Positions 8,537 through 18,276 of a stretch of 64,000 bases of DNA are shown here, in pieces. How positions within the stretch are numbered: position 1 is the stretch's first letter; each line of letters opens with the position of its first letter. This DNA is from Deltaproteobacteria bacterium (GTDB taxonomy: Bacteria > Myxococcota_A > UBA9160 > UBA4427). The stretch covers positions 1 through 64,000 of the forward strand of contig PBFW01000019.1 in the NCBI GenBank assembly GCA_002719955.1. Direction: 5' to 3'. The notes beneath the pieces are model-generated. The model had not been told where the DNA came from. It did no database searches and worked only from the letters and a program-made list of their open reading frames with translations. Made by a program: the position numbers and the translations under genes.

Positions 8537-9963
8537 GTGTGGAGCACCTCGGGTTCTTTCCCGGTTCGGATCCGGACTAGATCCGGAACGCACGTGTGCC
8601 AGTCACTGACCTGTTGATAGGCGTCTGCGACGCGAAGGACCCCGGCGTCGTCGGAGTGACCGCTGATGATCTGCAGACCCGAGGGCAGCCCGCCTCCGAT
8701 CGGACCCATCGGTACGGACATCGCGGGAACGCCGAGGAGATTCCACGCCGGCGTATAGGTCCAGGGCATCATGGCCCAGAAGTCTTCCGTCAGCCGTGGT
8801 GCTGGCAGTCCGATGGTCGGCGTCACGATCACGTCGCACGCTGCGAGCACGCGACGCAGCGTGGCGAGCCCCCACGCGCGCACGCGCTGTGCCTGCACAT
8901 AGTCAGCGGAGCCATAGAGCGCGCCCATCGCGAGAGAAGCGCGCGCTTCCCGCCCGTAGTCGGAAAAGCGTTCCCTCAGATCCTGGCGGTGGTAGGCGAA
9001 CGATTCGCTCGCACTCGTCACCATCGCAGCGGTGGTCAAGATGGGATAGCCGTCGAAATGGACCTCGACGATCTCCGCACCGGCCTGCTCGAGGCCGCGG
9101 ATAGCCTCCTCGAAGCGATCGCGAACTGCGGCATCGAAACCCTCGACTCGAGTATGGTGGTCGCGCTCGACCCCCACTCGCAGGCCGGTTGCATTTCCCT
9201 CGAGCGCGGCGACGTAGTCGGGGACCGGTCGGTCGAGGGATGACGGGTCGTCCGGTGAGCCGCCGGCGATCGCCTGCAGGAGGAGCGCGCAATCCCGCGC
9301 GCTCCGGGCCATCGGGCCGACCGTGTCGAGGCTGTAGCCGAGGGGGACGACGCCCGACTTCGGGACCAGCCCGAAGCTCGTCTTCAAGCCCGAGAGGCCA
9401 CAAAGGGCTGCCGGGATTCGTACGCTGCCTCCTGTATCGCTGCCGAGTCCGCCGAGTATGAGTCCGGCGGCCACACCTGTCCCGGTCCCTGCGCTCGAAC
9501 CTCCGGGCCAGTGATCGAGATTCCAGGGGTTGCGATGAATCGGGAAGGGGCCGTCGGCATCCGGCGCCCCCATCGCAAATTCCATCGTGGCGGTCTTTCC
9601 CGTGATCACGGCGCCCTGCGCCCGCAAGCGCGTGACGACGGGAGCGTCGATCCCGCGGCCCCAATCCGGCGCGAGGACCTTGCTACACGCGGTCGTCGGG
9701 CCTTCGCGTGCGGCGATGATATCCTTGATGCCAATCGGGATCCCCTGGAGCGGGCCGCGGTCGACGCCCGCCGCGAAATCGGCATCCGCTCGGGCTGCCG
9801 AGGTCAGGGCTTCGTCGTCGAAGCGTGCGACATAGGTGCCGAGGGTGGCGTCGAGTTGGTCCGCGCGAGCAAGAAGCTCGGTCGTCAGCGCAACGCTGGT
9901 CAGGCCGCCCTCCCGCAGTGCGTCGGCGGCGGCACTGATCGTGGACGGAAACCCGGCCTTCAT
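8533..9963 (-). CDS. Amidase-signature family hydrolase
   Basis: 476 residues, typical length. Amidase-signature features: GIPIGIKDIIAA supplies the catalytic Lys, GGSSAGTGTGVAAGL the cis-Ser region, and GSDTGGSVRIPAALCG the nucleophilic Ser. The closest architecture is GatA/AtzE-type hydrolases, but no gatB or gatC is present, so a catabolic amidase is more likely than a tRNA amidotransferase. It sits between a small AtzG-like protein upstream and an amidohydrolase downstream with four-base overlaps on both sides, implying coordinated translation. Cytosolic. Confidence 0.9.
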   Translation of the reverse strand: MKAGFPSTISAAADALREGGLTSVALTTELLARADQLDATLGTYVARFDDEALTSAARADADFAAGVDRGPLQGIPIGIKDIIAAREGPTTACSKVLAPDWGRGIDAPVVTRLRAQGAVITGKTATMEFAMGAPDADGPFPIHRNPWNLDHWPGGSSAGTGTGVAAGLILGGLGSDTGGSVRIPAALCGLSGLKTSFGLVPKSGVVPLGYSLDTVGPMARSARDCALLLQAIAGGSPDDPSSLDRPVPDYVAALEGNATGLRVGVERDHHTRVEGFDAAVRDRFEEAIRGLEQAGAEIVEVHFDGYPILTTAAMVTSASESFAYHRQDLRERFSDYGREARASLAMGALYGSADYVQAQRVRAWGLATLRRVLAACDVIVTPTIGLPAPRLTEDFWAMMPWTYTPAWNLLGVPAMSVPMGPIGGGLPSGLQIISGHSDDAGVLRVADAYQQVSDWHTCVPDLVRIRTGKEPEVLHT

Positions 9964-10148
9964 TTCGCTTCCATGTCTGAATCGGTGGGATGGAATGCCG
10001 GGAGGTAGAGCGCCGCCTCCTTGCAGTAGAGCGTGTCCGCCGCGGAGCGGAGTGCCGGGTAGATTCGGATCATCGCCCGGATCTCGCCCTCGGAAGGGTG
10101 GATCCCGGCCGCGCTAAGCAGCGCTCGTATGATATCGCCGTCCATCAT
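9960..10148 (-). CDS. Small AtzG/DUF4089-like amidase partner
   Basis: 62 residues: a helical small protein whose core (ALLSAAGIHPSEGEIRAMI, YPALRSAADTLY) resembles the small subunits that accompany AtzE-type amidases (AtzG, DUF4089) and, distantly, GatC. It directly precedes the amidase with a four-base ATGA overlap and has AAGGAG just before the ATG at 10148. It probably stabilises the amidase. Assignment rests on size, helix pattern and context; the alternative is an unrelated small protein. Confidence 0.65.
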   Translation of the reverse strand: MMDGDIIRALLSAAGIHPSEGEIRAMIRIYPALRSAADTLYCKEAALYLPAFHPTDSDMEAK

Positions 10149-10319
10149 GTTCTCCTTCTCATCTCTGAGACCCTCCCTCCTCGATGCCTGGGGAGGGAAG
10201 GGGCCTCCAATCGAGAGAAGCTGCTCGAGTGTGCAGAAAAACTGTTTGAACTTCGCAGCAAATTCGAGAGATCCATGCTCGGTTCATCGAAGACCGCGAC
10301 CGGGCGTGGCGAATAGCAT

Positions 10320-12821
10320 TCAGAGCTCATGCACGAGCGGCTCGGTGCCGAGATAATGCTCGCGCCGCAGGTCCTCGATTTCTGAATCCGAGAGACCCAA
10401 CAAGCGCGAATAGATCTCGTCGTCGTGCTGGCCCAACCCCGGGGGCGGCAGGCGAACGCCCAGTCGCTCTCCGTCGAGGATCCAGGGTGACGTATGGAGC
10501 GGATATTCTCCATAGCCAGCCAGGCGTGTCGACTGGTAGACGCCGCGCTCGATCCAGTGAGGATCCCGGGCGTGGTCCGCGGCATCGTGTATCGCGGCCG
10601 CCGGTATGCTTCGCTTTTGAAGAACGTCCATCAAAGCGATGGGATCTTGTGTGCGCGTCCACGCTTCGAGGTGGCGGTCGATCTCGCCTCGATCTCGTCG
10701 ACGCCCCTCCCGGTCCTGGAAACGATCGTCCCGTGCCCACTCGGGATCACCCATGGCGTCCCGAAGCGCCCTCCATTGGCGGTCCCGATAGACACTGATG
10801 GCGATCCAGCGATCCTCCCCCTGACAGGCAAACACGCCATGAGGTGCCATCTGTGGATGATCGTTACCCGCCGCCCGGCGTACGCGACGATTGATCGAAT
10901 AGTCCATCAGGGCTTCGGGAATGTGGTGCAGGGAGGCTTCTACCCCCGAAACCTCCACCTGCTGGCCCTCTCCGGTTCGCTCGCGATGATGAATGGCTGT
11001 CAGTAGTGCGACGGCGTTGGTCATGCCAGTCACGACATCGGTATGCGTGCTGTAGTTGACGGTATCCGGGGCCTCATCGGGATAGTGGCGCAGGGCGCCG
11101 AAGCCTGCGATTCCATCCATGGCGCCACCCATCGTCACGCGCTTCGCGTAGGGCCCGGTCATTCCGTAGCCGGAGCAGTTCAGCATGATGAGATCGGGCC
11201 GATGTTTGGAGAGCACCCCATAGTCGATCCCCATTTTTTCGGGCACGCCCGTCACCATATTCGTCACGACGACATCCGAAACGGCGACGAGGCGCTTGAA
11301 GAGCTCGACACCCTTCTTGCGAGACAGGTCGAGGGTCATGCCCAACTTATTCCGATTGGCCTGTACGTAACCGGAATTGACGTCGTAGGGTCGAGGGCCT
11401 GCCCGCCCCTCCGGATAGAACATGGAGAGAGAGTCGGGGACGTCGACGGGGCCGCGGGCGTGATCGAAACGTTGAATCGCCTCGACCTTGATGACTTCCG
11501 CCCCAAGATCGCCGAGCCACATCCCCGTCATTGGACCGGCCCAACCCTCGGCGAGTTCGAGCACCCTGATTCCGGAAAGCGGAAGACTCGACGCATCGAT
11601 CGATGGCGATGGGGCCTCACCGTCGCGAAGTTGCACCGATGCCGCATCCCTCGAGCCTTGTTCGTTTGCGAGTTCAGTGAACACCACGTCCTGATGTTGC
11701 CCCAACGTCGGCGCCGGTCGGCTTTTGATCTGACGCGCTCCGTGGAGGCGAAACGGCTTCGCTGGATAGCGGAGCGATCCGGCCTCGGGGTGGTCGATCT
11801 CCTCGAATAGCGTGCGGGCGATGAAGTGCTCATCGAGCTGCATGTCCGCCGCCGAATAGACCGGGGCCATCGGGAAGCGCGCCGCCGCCGCCGCATCGAA
11901 AATCTCTCTGCGGGTGTGCTGCATGAGCCAGGCATCCCAGATCTCATCGAATTCGTCCTTGTGAGCGGCGATGGCCACGCTGTTCGCAAAGCGCGCATCG
12001 TGCGAGAGTTCGGGCATCCCCATCATCCGAAATACCCGCGGCCACCACGAGTCGCCCCGTCCGATTCCTTGAACCGCGACATAGCCGTCCTTGCAGGGGT
12101 ATCCGCCCATCAAGAATTGTGCGCGTAGCGGATCGCCGATCCGGCGCGGAATCTCTCCGTTGTAGAAGTAGGGCAGGGGCTGGCGCCCCCCTCCGGCCAG
12201 GAAGGCTTCGGCGATCGACATTGTGACATGATGCCCTCGCCCACTACGCCGGCTCGCAATGACTGCCCCGAGCGCCGCCGTCGCGAGGCCGAGTCCGGCA
12301 TAACCGAGGGTCGCGTTTTCGGTGGAGGCGAGCGGCTCTCGCCCCGGCAAACCGTTCGGGTACATCGGTCCCGCGAGCGCGAAACTCACGAGTTCGGTCA
12401 GTTCGTGGTCACGGTAGGGTCCCGAATCCCCGAAATTCGACAATGAGACCAGAGAGAGCCGTGGATTCAAGGCTTGTAAGGTCTCGAAGCCGAGGCCGAG
12501 TCGATCGAGCGTGCCCGGCCGATAGCTCTCGACGAGAAGGTCCGAGCGAGCGACCAGGGCATGCATTCGCTCGAGGTCGGCGGTGTCTTTGAGATCGAGG
12601 ACGACCCCGTGTCGATTCGTGTTGAGGTAGAGGAAAAGTCCGCCCTGCTCGGGATGGGCCTCGTCCCCGGGAAAGGGCCCCGCATGGCGCATCGGGTCAC
12701 CGTCCGGGCGTTCCACTTTGAGAACGTCGGCGCCCTGGTCCGCGAGCTGTTTTACACCGAATGGACCTGCAAATCCCTGCGTCAGGTCGAGCACCCTGAG
12801 TCCATTGAGCGAGTCTTGCAT
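10320..12821 (-). CDS. Tandem-fused class III CoA-transferase (CaiB/BaiF type)
   Basis: 833 residues containing two complete family III CoA-transferase domains. Domain 1 (about 1-390) starts LNGLRVLDLTQGFAGPFGVKQLADQGADVLKVE. Domain 2 (about 415-830) starts LSGIRVLELAEGWAGPMTGMWLGDLGAEVIKVE. Normal family members are about 400 residues and form interlocked dimers. In domain 2 the catalytic Asp position is kept (STHTDVVTGM...RERTGEGQQ). In domain 1 the aligned position reads ATLGYAGLGLA...RRSGRGHHV, with Tyr instead of Asp. The start at 12821 is chosen because the domain begins there; the ORF upstream is antisense to the hydrolase gene. It likely moves CoA between carboxylic acids; substrate unknown. 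Confidence 0.88.
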   Translation of the reverse strand: MQDSLNGLRVLDLTQGFAGPFGVKQLADQGADVLKVERPDGDPMRHAGPFPGDEAHPEQGGLFLYLNTNRHGVVLDLKDTADLERMHALVARSDLLVESYRPGTLDRLGLGFETLQALNPRLSLVSLSNFGDSGPYRDHELTELVSFALAGPMYPNGLPGREPLASTENATLGYAGLGLATAALGAVIASRRSGRGHHVTMSIAEAFLAGGGRQPLPYFYNGEIPRRIGDPLRAQFLMGGYPCKDGYVAVQGIGRGDSWWPRVFRMMGMPELSHDARFANSVAIAAHKDEFDEIWDAWLMQHTRREIFDAAAAARFPMAPVYSAADMQLDEHFIARTLFEEIDHPEAGSLRYPAKPFRLHGARQIKSRPAPTLGQHQDVVFTELANEQGSRDAASVQLRDGEAPSPSIDASSLPLSGIRVLELAEGWAGPMTGMWLGDLGAEVIKVEAIQRFDHARGPVDVPDSLSMFYPEGRAGPRPYDVNSGYVQANRNKLGMTLDLSRKKGVELFKRLVAVSDVVVTNMVTGVPEKMGIDYGVLSKHRPDLIMLNCSGYGMTGPYAKRVTMGGAMDGIAGFGALRHYPDEAPDTVNYSTHTDVVTGMTNAVALLTAIHHRERTGEGQQVEVSGVEASLHHIPEALMDYSINRRVRRAAGNDHPQMAPHGVFACQGEDRWIAISVYRDRQWRALRDAMGDPEWARDDRFQDREGRRRDRGEIDRHLEAWTRTQDPIALMDVLQKRSIPAAAIHDAADHARDPHWIERGVYQSTRLAGYGEYPLHTSPWILDGERLGVRLPPPGLGQHDDEIYSRLLGLSDSEIEDLRREHYLGTEPLVHEL

Positions 12822-12927
12822 GGATCCTCGATCAGCGTCGATTCGGTTCGCGGCAGGATGCCGCGCCAGCCTTTGGGCTTGCTGCCTGAGTCGTCTGGGT
12901 CCGTCCAGAGCGGGAGTTTGCCATCCC

Positions 12928-13653
12928 TCAGTCGAGCCTCCGCGCGAAGAGCGCATCGACCTTTTCCCAGACACGTTCGGCGGCCTGCTCGTGGTAGGTG
13001 TCGCCACCGGGCACGCCGAAACCGTGCAGGGCACCGGGATGGTGTTCGATCTCGTGACGCGTGCCCCGTCTTTCGAGCGCCTTTTCCATCAGGTTGAGGT
13101 GCTCGGGACTGCACCACTGGTCCCGATCTGCGATGGCGAAGTAGAACTCCGCCGCGACGCGATCGAGTTCGAGATGAGCCGCTTCCGCCCCGACACCCGT
13201 CAGGCCCGGATGGATCGCTGCAGCCGCCGCGACCCGCTCGCCCAGAGCCTGGGAGAGAATGACGGATAGACGTCCTCCCATGCAGAAGCCCATCAGGCCG
13301 ATCGCGCCCGGGCGGATGGCGGGGTCCGTGTCGATTCGCGTGACCAACGCCTCGATGTCCCGGGTCACCCCTTCATCCGAGAGGCTCTGCACGAGCGATA
13401 TCATCTGATCCCAGTCGTCAGCTCCGCCAACGCCGAGTTCGGAATCCGCACCGGCGCGATAGAAGAGGTCGGGCAGCGTCGCGTAATAGCCCATTCCCGC
13501 CAGCCGTCGCGCGACGTCGCGGAGCGCTTCGCGGATGCCCCGTCCATCCATCAGGATCAGAACGGCGGGAGCGGGCTTCTCTTCTCCGGGATGGGCGATG
13601 AATGTCGGCATGATTCCATCCGGTGTTACGATCTCTGCAAATTCTTCGACCAT
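12928..13653 (-). CDS. Dienelactone hydrolase family protein
   Basis: 241 residues with an alpha/beta-hydrolase fold. The nucleophile elbow is GFCMGG (Cys), the Asp is in AIADRDQWC and the His in HPGALHGFGVPG, matching the Cys-Asp-His triad of dienelactone hydrolases. The ATG at 13653 is preceded by GGGAGGAAATCAG. It opens a likely transcription unit with the CoA-transferase 106 bases downstream, and is divergent from the sulfatase-like gene. Probable role: hydrolysis of a cyclic ester or small ester in aromatic or lactone catabolism. Confidence 0.9.
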   Translation of the reverse strand: MVEEFAEIVTPDGIMPTFIAHPGEEKPAPAVLILMDGRGIREALRDVARRLAGMGYYATLPDLFYRAGADSELGVGGADDWDQMISLVQSLSDEGVTRDIEALVTRIDTDPAIRPGAIGLMGFCMGGRLSVILSQALGERVAAAAAIHPGLTGVGAEAAHLELDRVAAEFYFAIADRDQWCSPEHLNLMEKALERRGTRHEIEHHPGALHGFGVPGGDTYHEQAAERVWEKVDALFARRLD

Positions 13654-13930
13654 CTGATTTCCTCCCTGCGCACTGGGTACGGGGCGCGGCCTCGCCGACT
13701 CGCGCGAACGATGATAAGTCAGAACCTCCCGAGAAAAATGGCTCTGCGGCGCGGGTTCCCGGGGATATTCGCGATCGGTGTGGTTTCTACACGGATTCGT
13801 CATCCGTCGGGTACCCTCAACGGCATGCTGCGGGTGCGCGGCGCGGGCGGCTATCAGGCGGATGGGCGCCGGAGGGCGTTCTTTCGAGTGGGTCGGGCGG
13901 GATCGATCCGCCGGAAGGGATTGTGTCGGG

Positions 13931-16270
13931 ATGGACGGCGACCGAATGGGGAGGCGGCGATTCGCTTGTTGCTGCGCGGTCGCCTTTTCGGGGATCGTCG
14001 TTTTCGGATTGATCAGCTGCGAAGGCGACACGCCGTCTGTCCCGGTCGATTCGACTCCGATGTCTGCGCCGTCCGCCGCCGATACGGGGGCTGATCGCCC
14101 GGCGCTTGCCGCCGGCATTCGATTGGGTCAGAGCGATCGGGAAGATGCGGCGCGCGTCCGCTGCGGATTGGGTCTCCGCCCTTCCGGGAAGGGCGAGCCG
14201 GTCGTGATCGAGAGACGACCGCTGCCAACGCCCAGCCTGCGATTGATCGATCGCACGCCTCGGATCGCAGGTCCAGCGCCCGAATCGATGGCCTCTCTGC
14301 TCGAATTCGGATCCGAGGCCCTGTCGTCGTGGCCGCACAAACAAGGGGTCGTTCTCAGTCCAGAGTTGGGAGATCGCGGGGCCCGCGCGGCACAGCTCTC
14401 GTTAGAGGTGCGTGGCGGTGGGGGCAAGGACGGGGATGGGGTGTTGGTCATCGTGCCCGTGACGAATTCGCATCTCGGCGTCGCAGACGATCGCCGCCAT
14501 CGGTCGATTCGGGTTCGCCTCGCTCCCCTCGAGAATGCGGAGGGCCTCGCGCTCGTTCGGGTCGATCTCGAGCGGGTCTTGAGGCAGACCTGGGGGGGGG
14601 CGCTTCGACGGCTCTCACTTCAGCGACTCGAAATCGGCTTCGAGGGTTCGGAATCCAAGACCGGCCCCCCTCCCGATCTCGTTCGCGTCGCCCTCTTCGA
14701 CTCGGAGGTCCGGCTCGATTCGGTGGCGGGGCGGGTCTCTTCGACACGTTCGGGTGTCATCATGCCGTCGTGGTATGTCCGCGCTGGGGGGGAGCTCTCT
14801 TTCGAGGTCGATCTCCCCGCGAAGGGGAGTTCGCTGGTGTGGTCGGGGGCGGCTGGAGAAGCCGGCGGAGTCGGGGAAGTCAGCGTGCGTTTCGGTGATG
14901 AGGAGCGGGTGATCCATTCCGAGCCCGTTGGCACGGAATGGAAAAATCTACGCCGATCGCTCGAGGATTGGAGGGGTCGGTCGATCACCCTTTCGCTGCG
15001 CAATCGTGGCCCTGGCGTCGTCTTCTTCGGTGATCCACAGATTCACGATCGAGGCCCGTCGAGTTCGCCCGACGTGTTGGTGTACATGATCGACACTCTG
15101 GTCGCTACGCGCCTCGGCGCGTGGCGACATGCGAAGGCGGGGACAGGCGTTTCCCCGACGATCGATCGACTTGCGCGCGAAGGCATCACGTTCGGTCACG
15201 CTTTGAGTCCCGCACCCTGGACCAAGCCATCGGTCGTCTCCTTCTTTACGGGTCTCGAACCGTCGACGCACGGAGTGGGCGCGACGAGTTATACGGAACG
15301 ACTGCCGAGTGATGTCCCGACCCTCCAGAAATATTTCGCGGAGGCTGGATTTCGAACGGGTTCGTTTGCGGCCAACCCGCTGGGGGGGGCGTTGTCAGGT
15401 CTCGAACAGGGATTTTCGTACTCCGTGACGCCGCCGCATTGGTTGGGTCGATTGAGCGCGCTGGCTCATCCAAGCGCCCGGCAGCTACATGCCGCGGCCT
15501 TGGCCTGGCTCGACCAGGCTCCTGAGCGGCCTCATCTCTTCTTCATCCATGCCCTCGAAGTGCACGAGTATGCGAACCCGGTCTTTCGGCCGAGGCATGA
15601 AGGCTGGGATATGTATGACGAAGCCATTCACGCGCTGGATGCCGAGTTGGCTCGATTGCTCGGGGCACTCTCCAAACGCCAGCGAGACGTGATCGTCGTC
15701 CTCCTTTCGGATCATGGCGAGTCCTTTGGCGATCATGGTCAGCGAGGGCACGGATTCTCGTTATTCGAGTCACAACTCCACGTTCCGCTGATCATTTGGG
15801 CGCCCCGATATCTGCCGCCGCGCACCTTCAATCGGCCCGTTTCCACGAATGACGTGGCGCCCACCCTACTCGAATGGTTTGGACTGGAGGCGCTTCCGGA
15901 CTCATTGGGGGAGAGCCTATTTTCCTTTTCGGGAGATCCCGCGAAGGATGGCGCACGTCCCGTCTTGGCGAGTCGGGAGTGGTATCTCTGGGACGAGGGT
16001 GGACCACGCTGGTACGGCGCGGTCGGCACGGAGGGTGAGAAGGCCCTTCGGGTCGGGGAGAAGAGCATCGCGTTTCGCTTGTCGAGAGATCCCTGCGAGA
16101 CGCGGGGGATTCCGGCAGAGGCTGTCGATGTCAACGCCGCTCTCGACGATTGGCTGAGTCAGAAGGACGAGCGAAGAGCGGGTTTCCTCGCTCGCTTCGG
16201 GCGAAGCGACGACGCGCCCATCACGTCTGACGGAATCGAACGGCTCCGAGCGCTCGGCTACGTGGAATAG
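13931..16270 (+). CDS. Lipoprotein sulfatase-like hydrolase (alkaline phosphatase superfamily)
   Basis: 779 residues. The N-terminus has basic residues, a hydrophobic core and lipobox GLISC, so it is probably lipid-anchored. Residues about 35-370 form an unassigned beta-rich region. The catalytic domain starts at DVLVYMIDTLVATRLGAW, with APWTKPSVVSFFTGLEPSTHG as the nucleophile region and VLLSDHGESFGDHG plus HVPLIIWAPR as later metal/ligand blocks. Where sulfatases have C/S-x-P-x-R, this has T-K-P-S-V, so formylglycine modification is not expected and Thr may be the nucleophile. It could be a phosphotransferase or an atypical sulfatase. Start at 13931 or the internal ATG at 13946. Confidence 0.8.
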   Translation: MDGDRMGRRRFACCCAVAFSGIVVFGLISCEGDTPSVPVDSTPMSAPSAADTGADRPALAAGIRLGQSDREDAARVRCGLGLRPSGKGEPVVIERRPLPTPSLRLIDRTPRIAGPAPESMASLLEFGSEALSSWPHKQGVVLSPELGDRGARAAQLSLEVRGGGGKDGDGVLVIVPVTNSHLGVADDRRHRSIRVRLAPLENAEGLALVRVDLERVLRQTWGGALRRLSLQRLEIGFEGSESKTGPPPDLVRVALFDSEVRLDSVAGRVSSTRSGVIMPSWYVRAGGELSFEVDLPAKGSSLVWSGAAGEAGGVGEVSVRFGDEERVIHSEPVGTEWKNLRRSLEDWRGRSITLSLRNRGPGVVFFGDPQIHDRGPSSSPDVLVYMIDTLVATRLGAWRHAKAGTGVSPTIDRLAREGITFGHALSPAPWTKPSVVSFFTGLEPSTHGVGATSYTERLPSDVPTLQKYFAEAGFRTGSFAANPLGGALSGLEQGFSYSVTPPHWLGRLSALAHPSARQLHAAALAWLDQAPERPHLFFIHALEVHEYANPVFRPRHEGWDMYDEAIHALDAELARLLGALSKRQRDVIVVLLSDHGESFGDHGQRGHGFSLFESQLHVPLIIWAPRYLPPRTFNRPVSTNDVAPTLLEWFGLEALPDSLGESLFSFSGDPAKDGARPVLASREWYLWDEGGPRWYGAVGTEGEKALRVGEKSIAFRLSRDPCETRGIPAEAVDVNAALDDWLSQKDERRAGFLARFGRSDDAPITSDGIERLRALGYVE

Positions 16271-16320
16271 CGCCGGTCTTCGCTACGTCTCGGCCTCGCG
16301 CACACAGGGCCCTTCTTTCT

Positions 16321-18081
16321 TCAGTCGTCGCGCTTCGTGAAATCGAAATCTTTTTCGATATCGGCCAATACCCTCTTCGTGTGTGCGACGTATTGTGAGT
16401 AGGAGCCGTTGTAGTTGCCATCCTGACGACGTTGGAACTCGCCCTCGAAGTTGTAGTAACCCGGCGTGCACTCCGCGCTTCGATTGGTCTTGCCGCGATT
16501 CGCGATGACCTCCTGGACCCAATTCTCTTCGGCTTCATGGGTTACGTCCATGGTGTGGTGGCCGTTCCCGCGCGCGTAGTCGATGCAGGCCGCGATATGA
16601 TCGCCCTGCGATTGAAGGACGTCGGTCAGGTTGAACAGGAATGTCGCCTGGTAGCCACCCATGATGAAGAAATTCGGGAAGCCGTGGGTGTGGATTCCGA
16701 GGACCGTGCGGATTCCGTCCTTGTATTTTTCGTTCAGCTCGAGGCCCCCCTTGCCTCGGATCTCATTGTAGATTCCGGTCTTCTGGACCTCGAAGCCGGT
16801 CGCGTAGACGAGAAGATCGAGGGCGTAGGCCTTCCCCTCGAAAACCGGGCCGTCCTCGTTGATCTCGGTGATGCCCATGCCCCGGGTGTCGACGAGTTCG
16901 ACGTTGGGTCGGTTGAAAGCCGGCAGATAATCGTTGTCGAAGCAGGGCCGTTTGCACATGAACATGTACCAGGGTTTGAGCGCTTCGGCGGTGGTCGGAT
17001 CCTCCACGGTCTCATCGATCCGTTTGTGGATTCGCATCATGACGTCGATATTGGCGTTCTCCTGCTTGCGAACCCTCTCTTCGCGAGGCATGGCCTGCCG
17101 TTTCGCCATCTGCTCTGGGCTGAGTTCCTGGAAATCGGCCGCCTTCGCTTTTCGTTCCGCCTGCCAGCCGGGCTTGAGACTCGCGGCCCATTCGGGGTCG
17201 GTGAGCGAATCGTCCTTGACGTCGATCGATGACGCGGTGCGCTGGAAGACGTAGAGCTGCTTGGTGGCTGCGGCCAGTCGGGGAATGGCCTGGACGGCGG
17301 TGGCGCCGGTGCCGATGATGCCCACCCGCTTGTCGGCGAGGCCGGAGAGATCGGGCCGCGTGTATTCGTAGTCCCAGCGTGAGGTGTGGAAGGAGTGGCC
17401 GGCGAAGGACTCCATCCCCTCGACTTTCGGAAGCTTCGGTTTCGAGAGGGTGCCGTTGGCACAGATCACGAACCGGGCTCGCATACGATCGCCGCGATCG
17501 GTCGTGAGGGTCCACATCTCCTCGTCTTCGTTCCAAACCGTGGAGGTGATCGTCGTCTGAAAGACCGCAAGCTTGTAGAGATCGTATTTTCTGGCGATCG
17601 CCTGACAATGGGCGTAGATCTCCTGTCCCCTCGCATAGCGGCGCGTCGGGACGTATTCCATCTCGTCGAGGAGCGGCAGATAGTCGTAGGCCTCGACGTC
17701 ACAGGCCGCGCCGGGATAGCGGTTCCAATACCAGGTTCCGCCCACATCGGCGCCACGTTCGACGATTCGGATGCTTTCGACCCCGATCTCGCGCAGGCGA
17801 ACGGAGGTCAGCAGCGCCGAAAAGCCCCCGCCGATAAAGAGAACCTCGACCGTGTCTTCGAGCGGTTCGCGGGGAGCGGGCTCTGTTGCGTATGGATCGA
17901 TGGCGTATTTCTCGAGGGGCCCAACAAAGTCGGAGGTGAACTGCTCGGTGCCGTCCGGGCGGTAGTCGAGACGAAGGTCGCGCTCGGTCGCGAATCGCTC
18001 CTTGATTTCATCGTAATATTCCTGCGGCTGGCGATCTTCGCGATCGAGAACGAAGGCGAAAGGATTCTCGGGCTTTTCCAT
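16321..18081 (-). CDS. FAD-dependent Baeyer-Villiger-type monooxygenase
   Basis: 586 residues, similar to type I BVMOs of the cyclohexanone/steroid monooxygenase group. The FAD fold is [13 protein letters not shown], followed by [21 protein letters not shown]. The BVMO fingerprint F-x-G-x3-H-x3-W-(D/P) is present as [12 protein letters not shown]. The NADPH fold is [13 protein letters not shown]. It would insert oxygen next to a ketone using NADPH and O2; a cyclic or steroid-like ketone is plausible. The ATG at 18081 follows GGGAACCGACCC. It is divergent from the SDR at 18277, a common pairing in which the SDR makes or consumes the ketone. Confidence 0.92.
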   Translation of the reverse strand: MEKPENPFAFVLDREDRQPQEYYDEIKERFATERDLRLDYRPDGTEQFTSDFVGPLEKYAIDPYATEPAPREPLEDTVEVLFIGGGFSALLTSVRLREIGVESIRIVERGADVGGTWYWNRYPGAACDVEAYDYLPLLDEMEYVPTRRYARGQEIYAHCQAIARKYDLYKLAVFQTTITSTVWNEDEEMWTLTTDRGDRMRARFVICANGTLSKPKLPKVEGMESFAGHSFHTSRWDYEYTRPDLSGLADKRVGIIGTGATAVQAIPRLAAATKQLYVFQRTASSIDVKDDSLTDPEWAASLKPGWQAERKAKAADFQELSPEQMAKRQAMPREERVRKQENANIDVMMRIHKRIDETVEDPTTAEALKPWYMFMCKRPCFDNDYLPAFNRPNVELVDTRGMGITEINEDGPVFEGKAYALDLLVYATGFEVQKTGIYNEIRGKGGLELNEKYKDGIRTVLGIHTHGFPNFFIMGGYQATFLFNLTDVLQSQGDHIAACIDYARGNGHHTMDVTHEAEENWVQEVIANRGKTNRSAECTPGYYNFEGEFQRRQDGNYNGSYSQYVAHTKRVLADIEKDFDFTKRDD

Positions 18082-18276
18082 GGGTCGGTTCCCGTCGTGA
18101 TGAAGTCCTGAGCGCGAGGCCCGGAGTTGGGAAAGAGAGTAACGGAGCCTGTGTTGGGTGCAGCTCGGCTTCGCGGCGGCTGGGAATCACCCAACGGAGC
18201 CCTTCGCATCCGTGATTTGGATGCGGGACCTGTCTATGATCCCGATGGTCATTCGTTTCATCGGGAGGATCGTCCA

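Noticed and set aside
13778-13930. Upstream extension of the sulfatase-like ORF
   Set aside because: Codes for arginine/cysteine-rich noise before a clear lipoprotein signal peptide; the ATG at 13931 or 13946 is more likely.
16432-17232. 266-aa + strand ORF antisense to the BVMO
   Set aside because: Shadow of a high-GC gene on the other strand; no motif or ribosome binding site.
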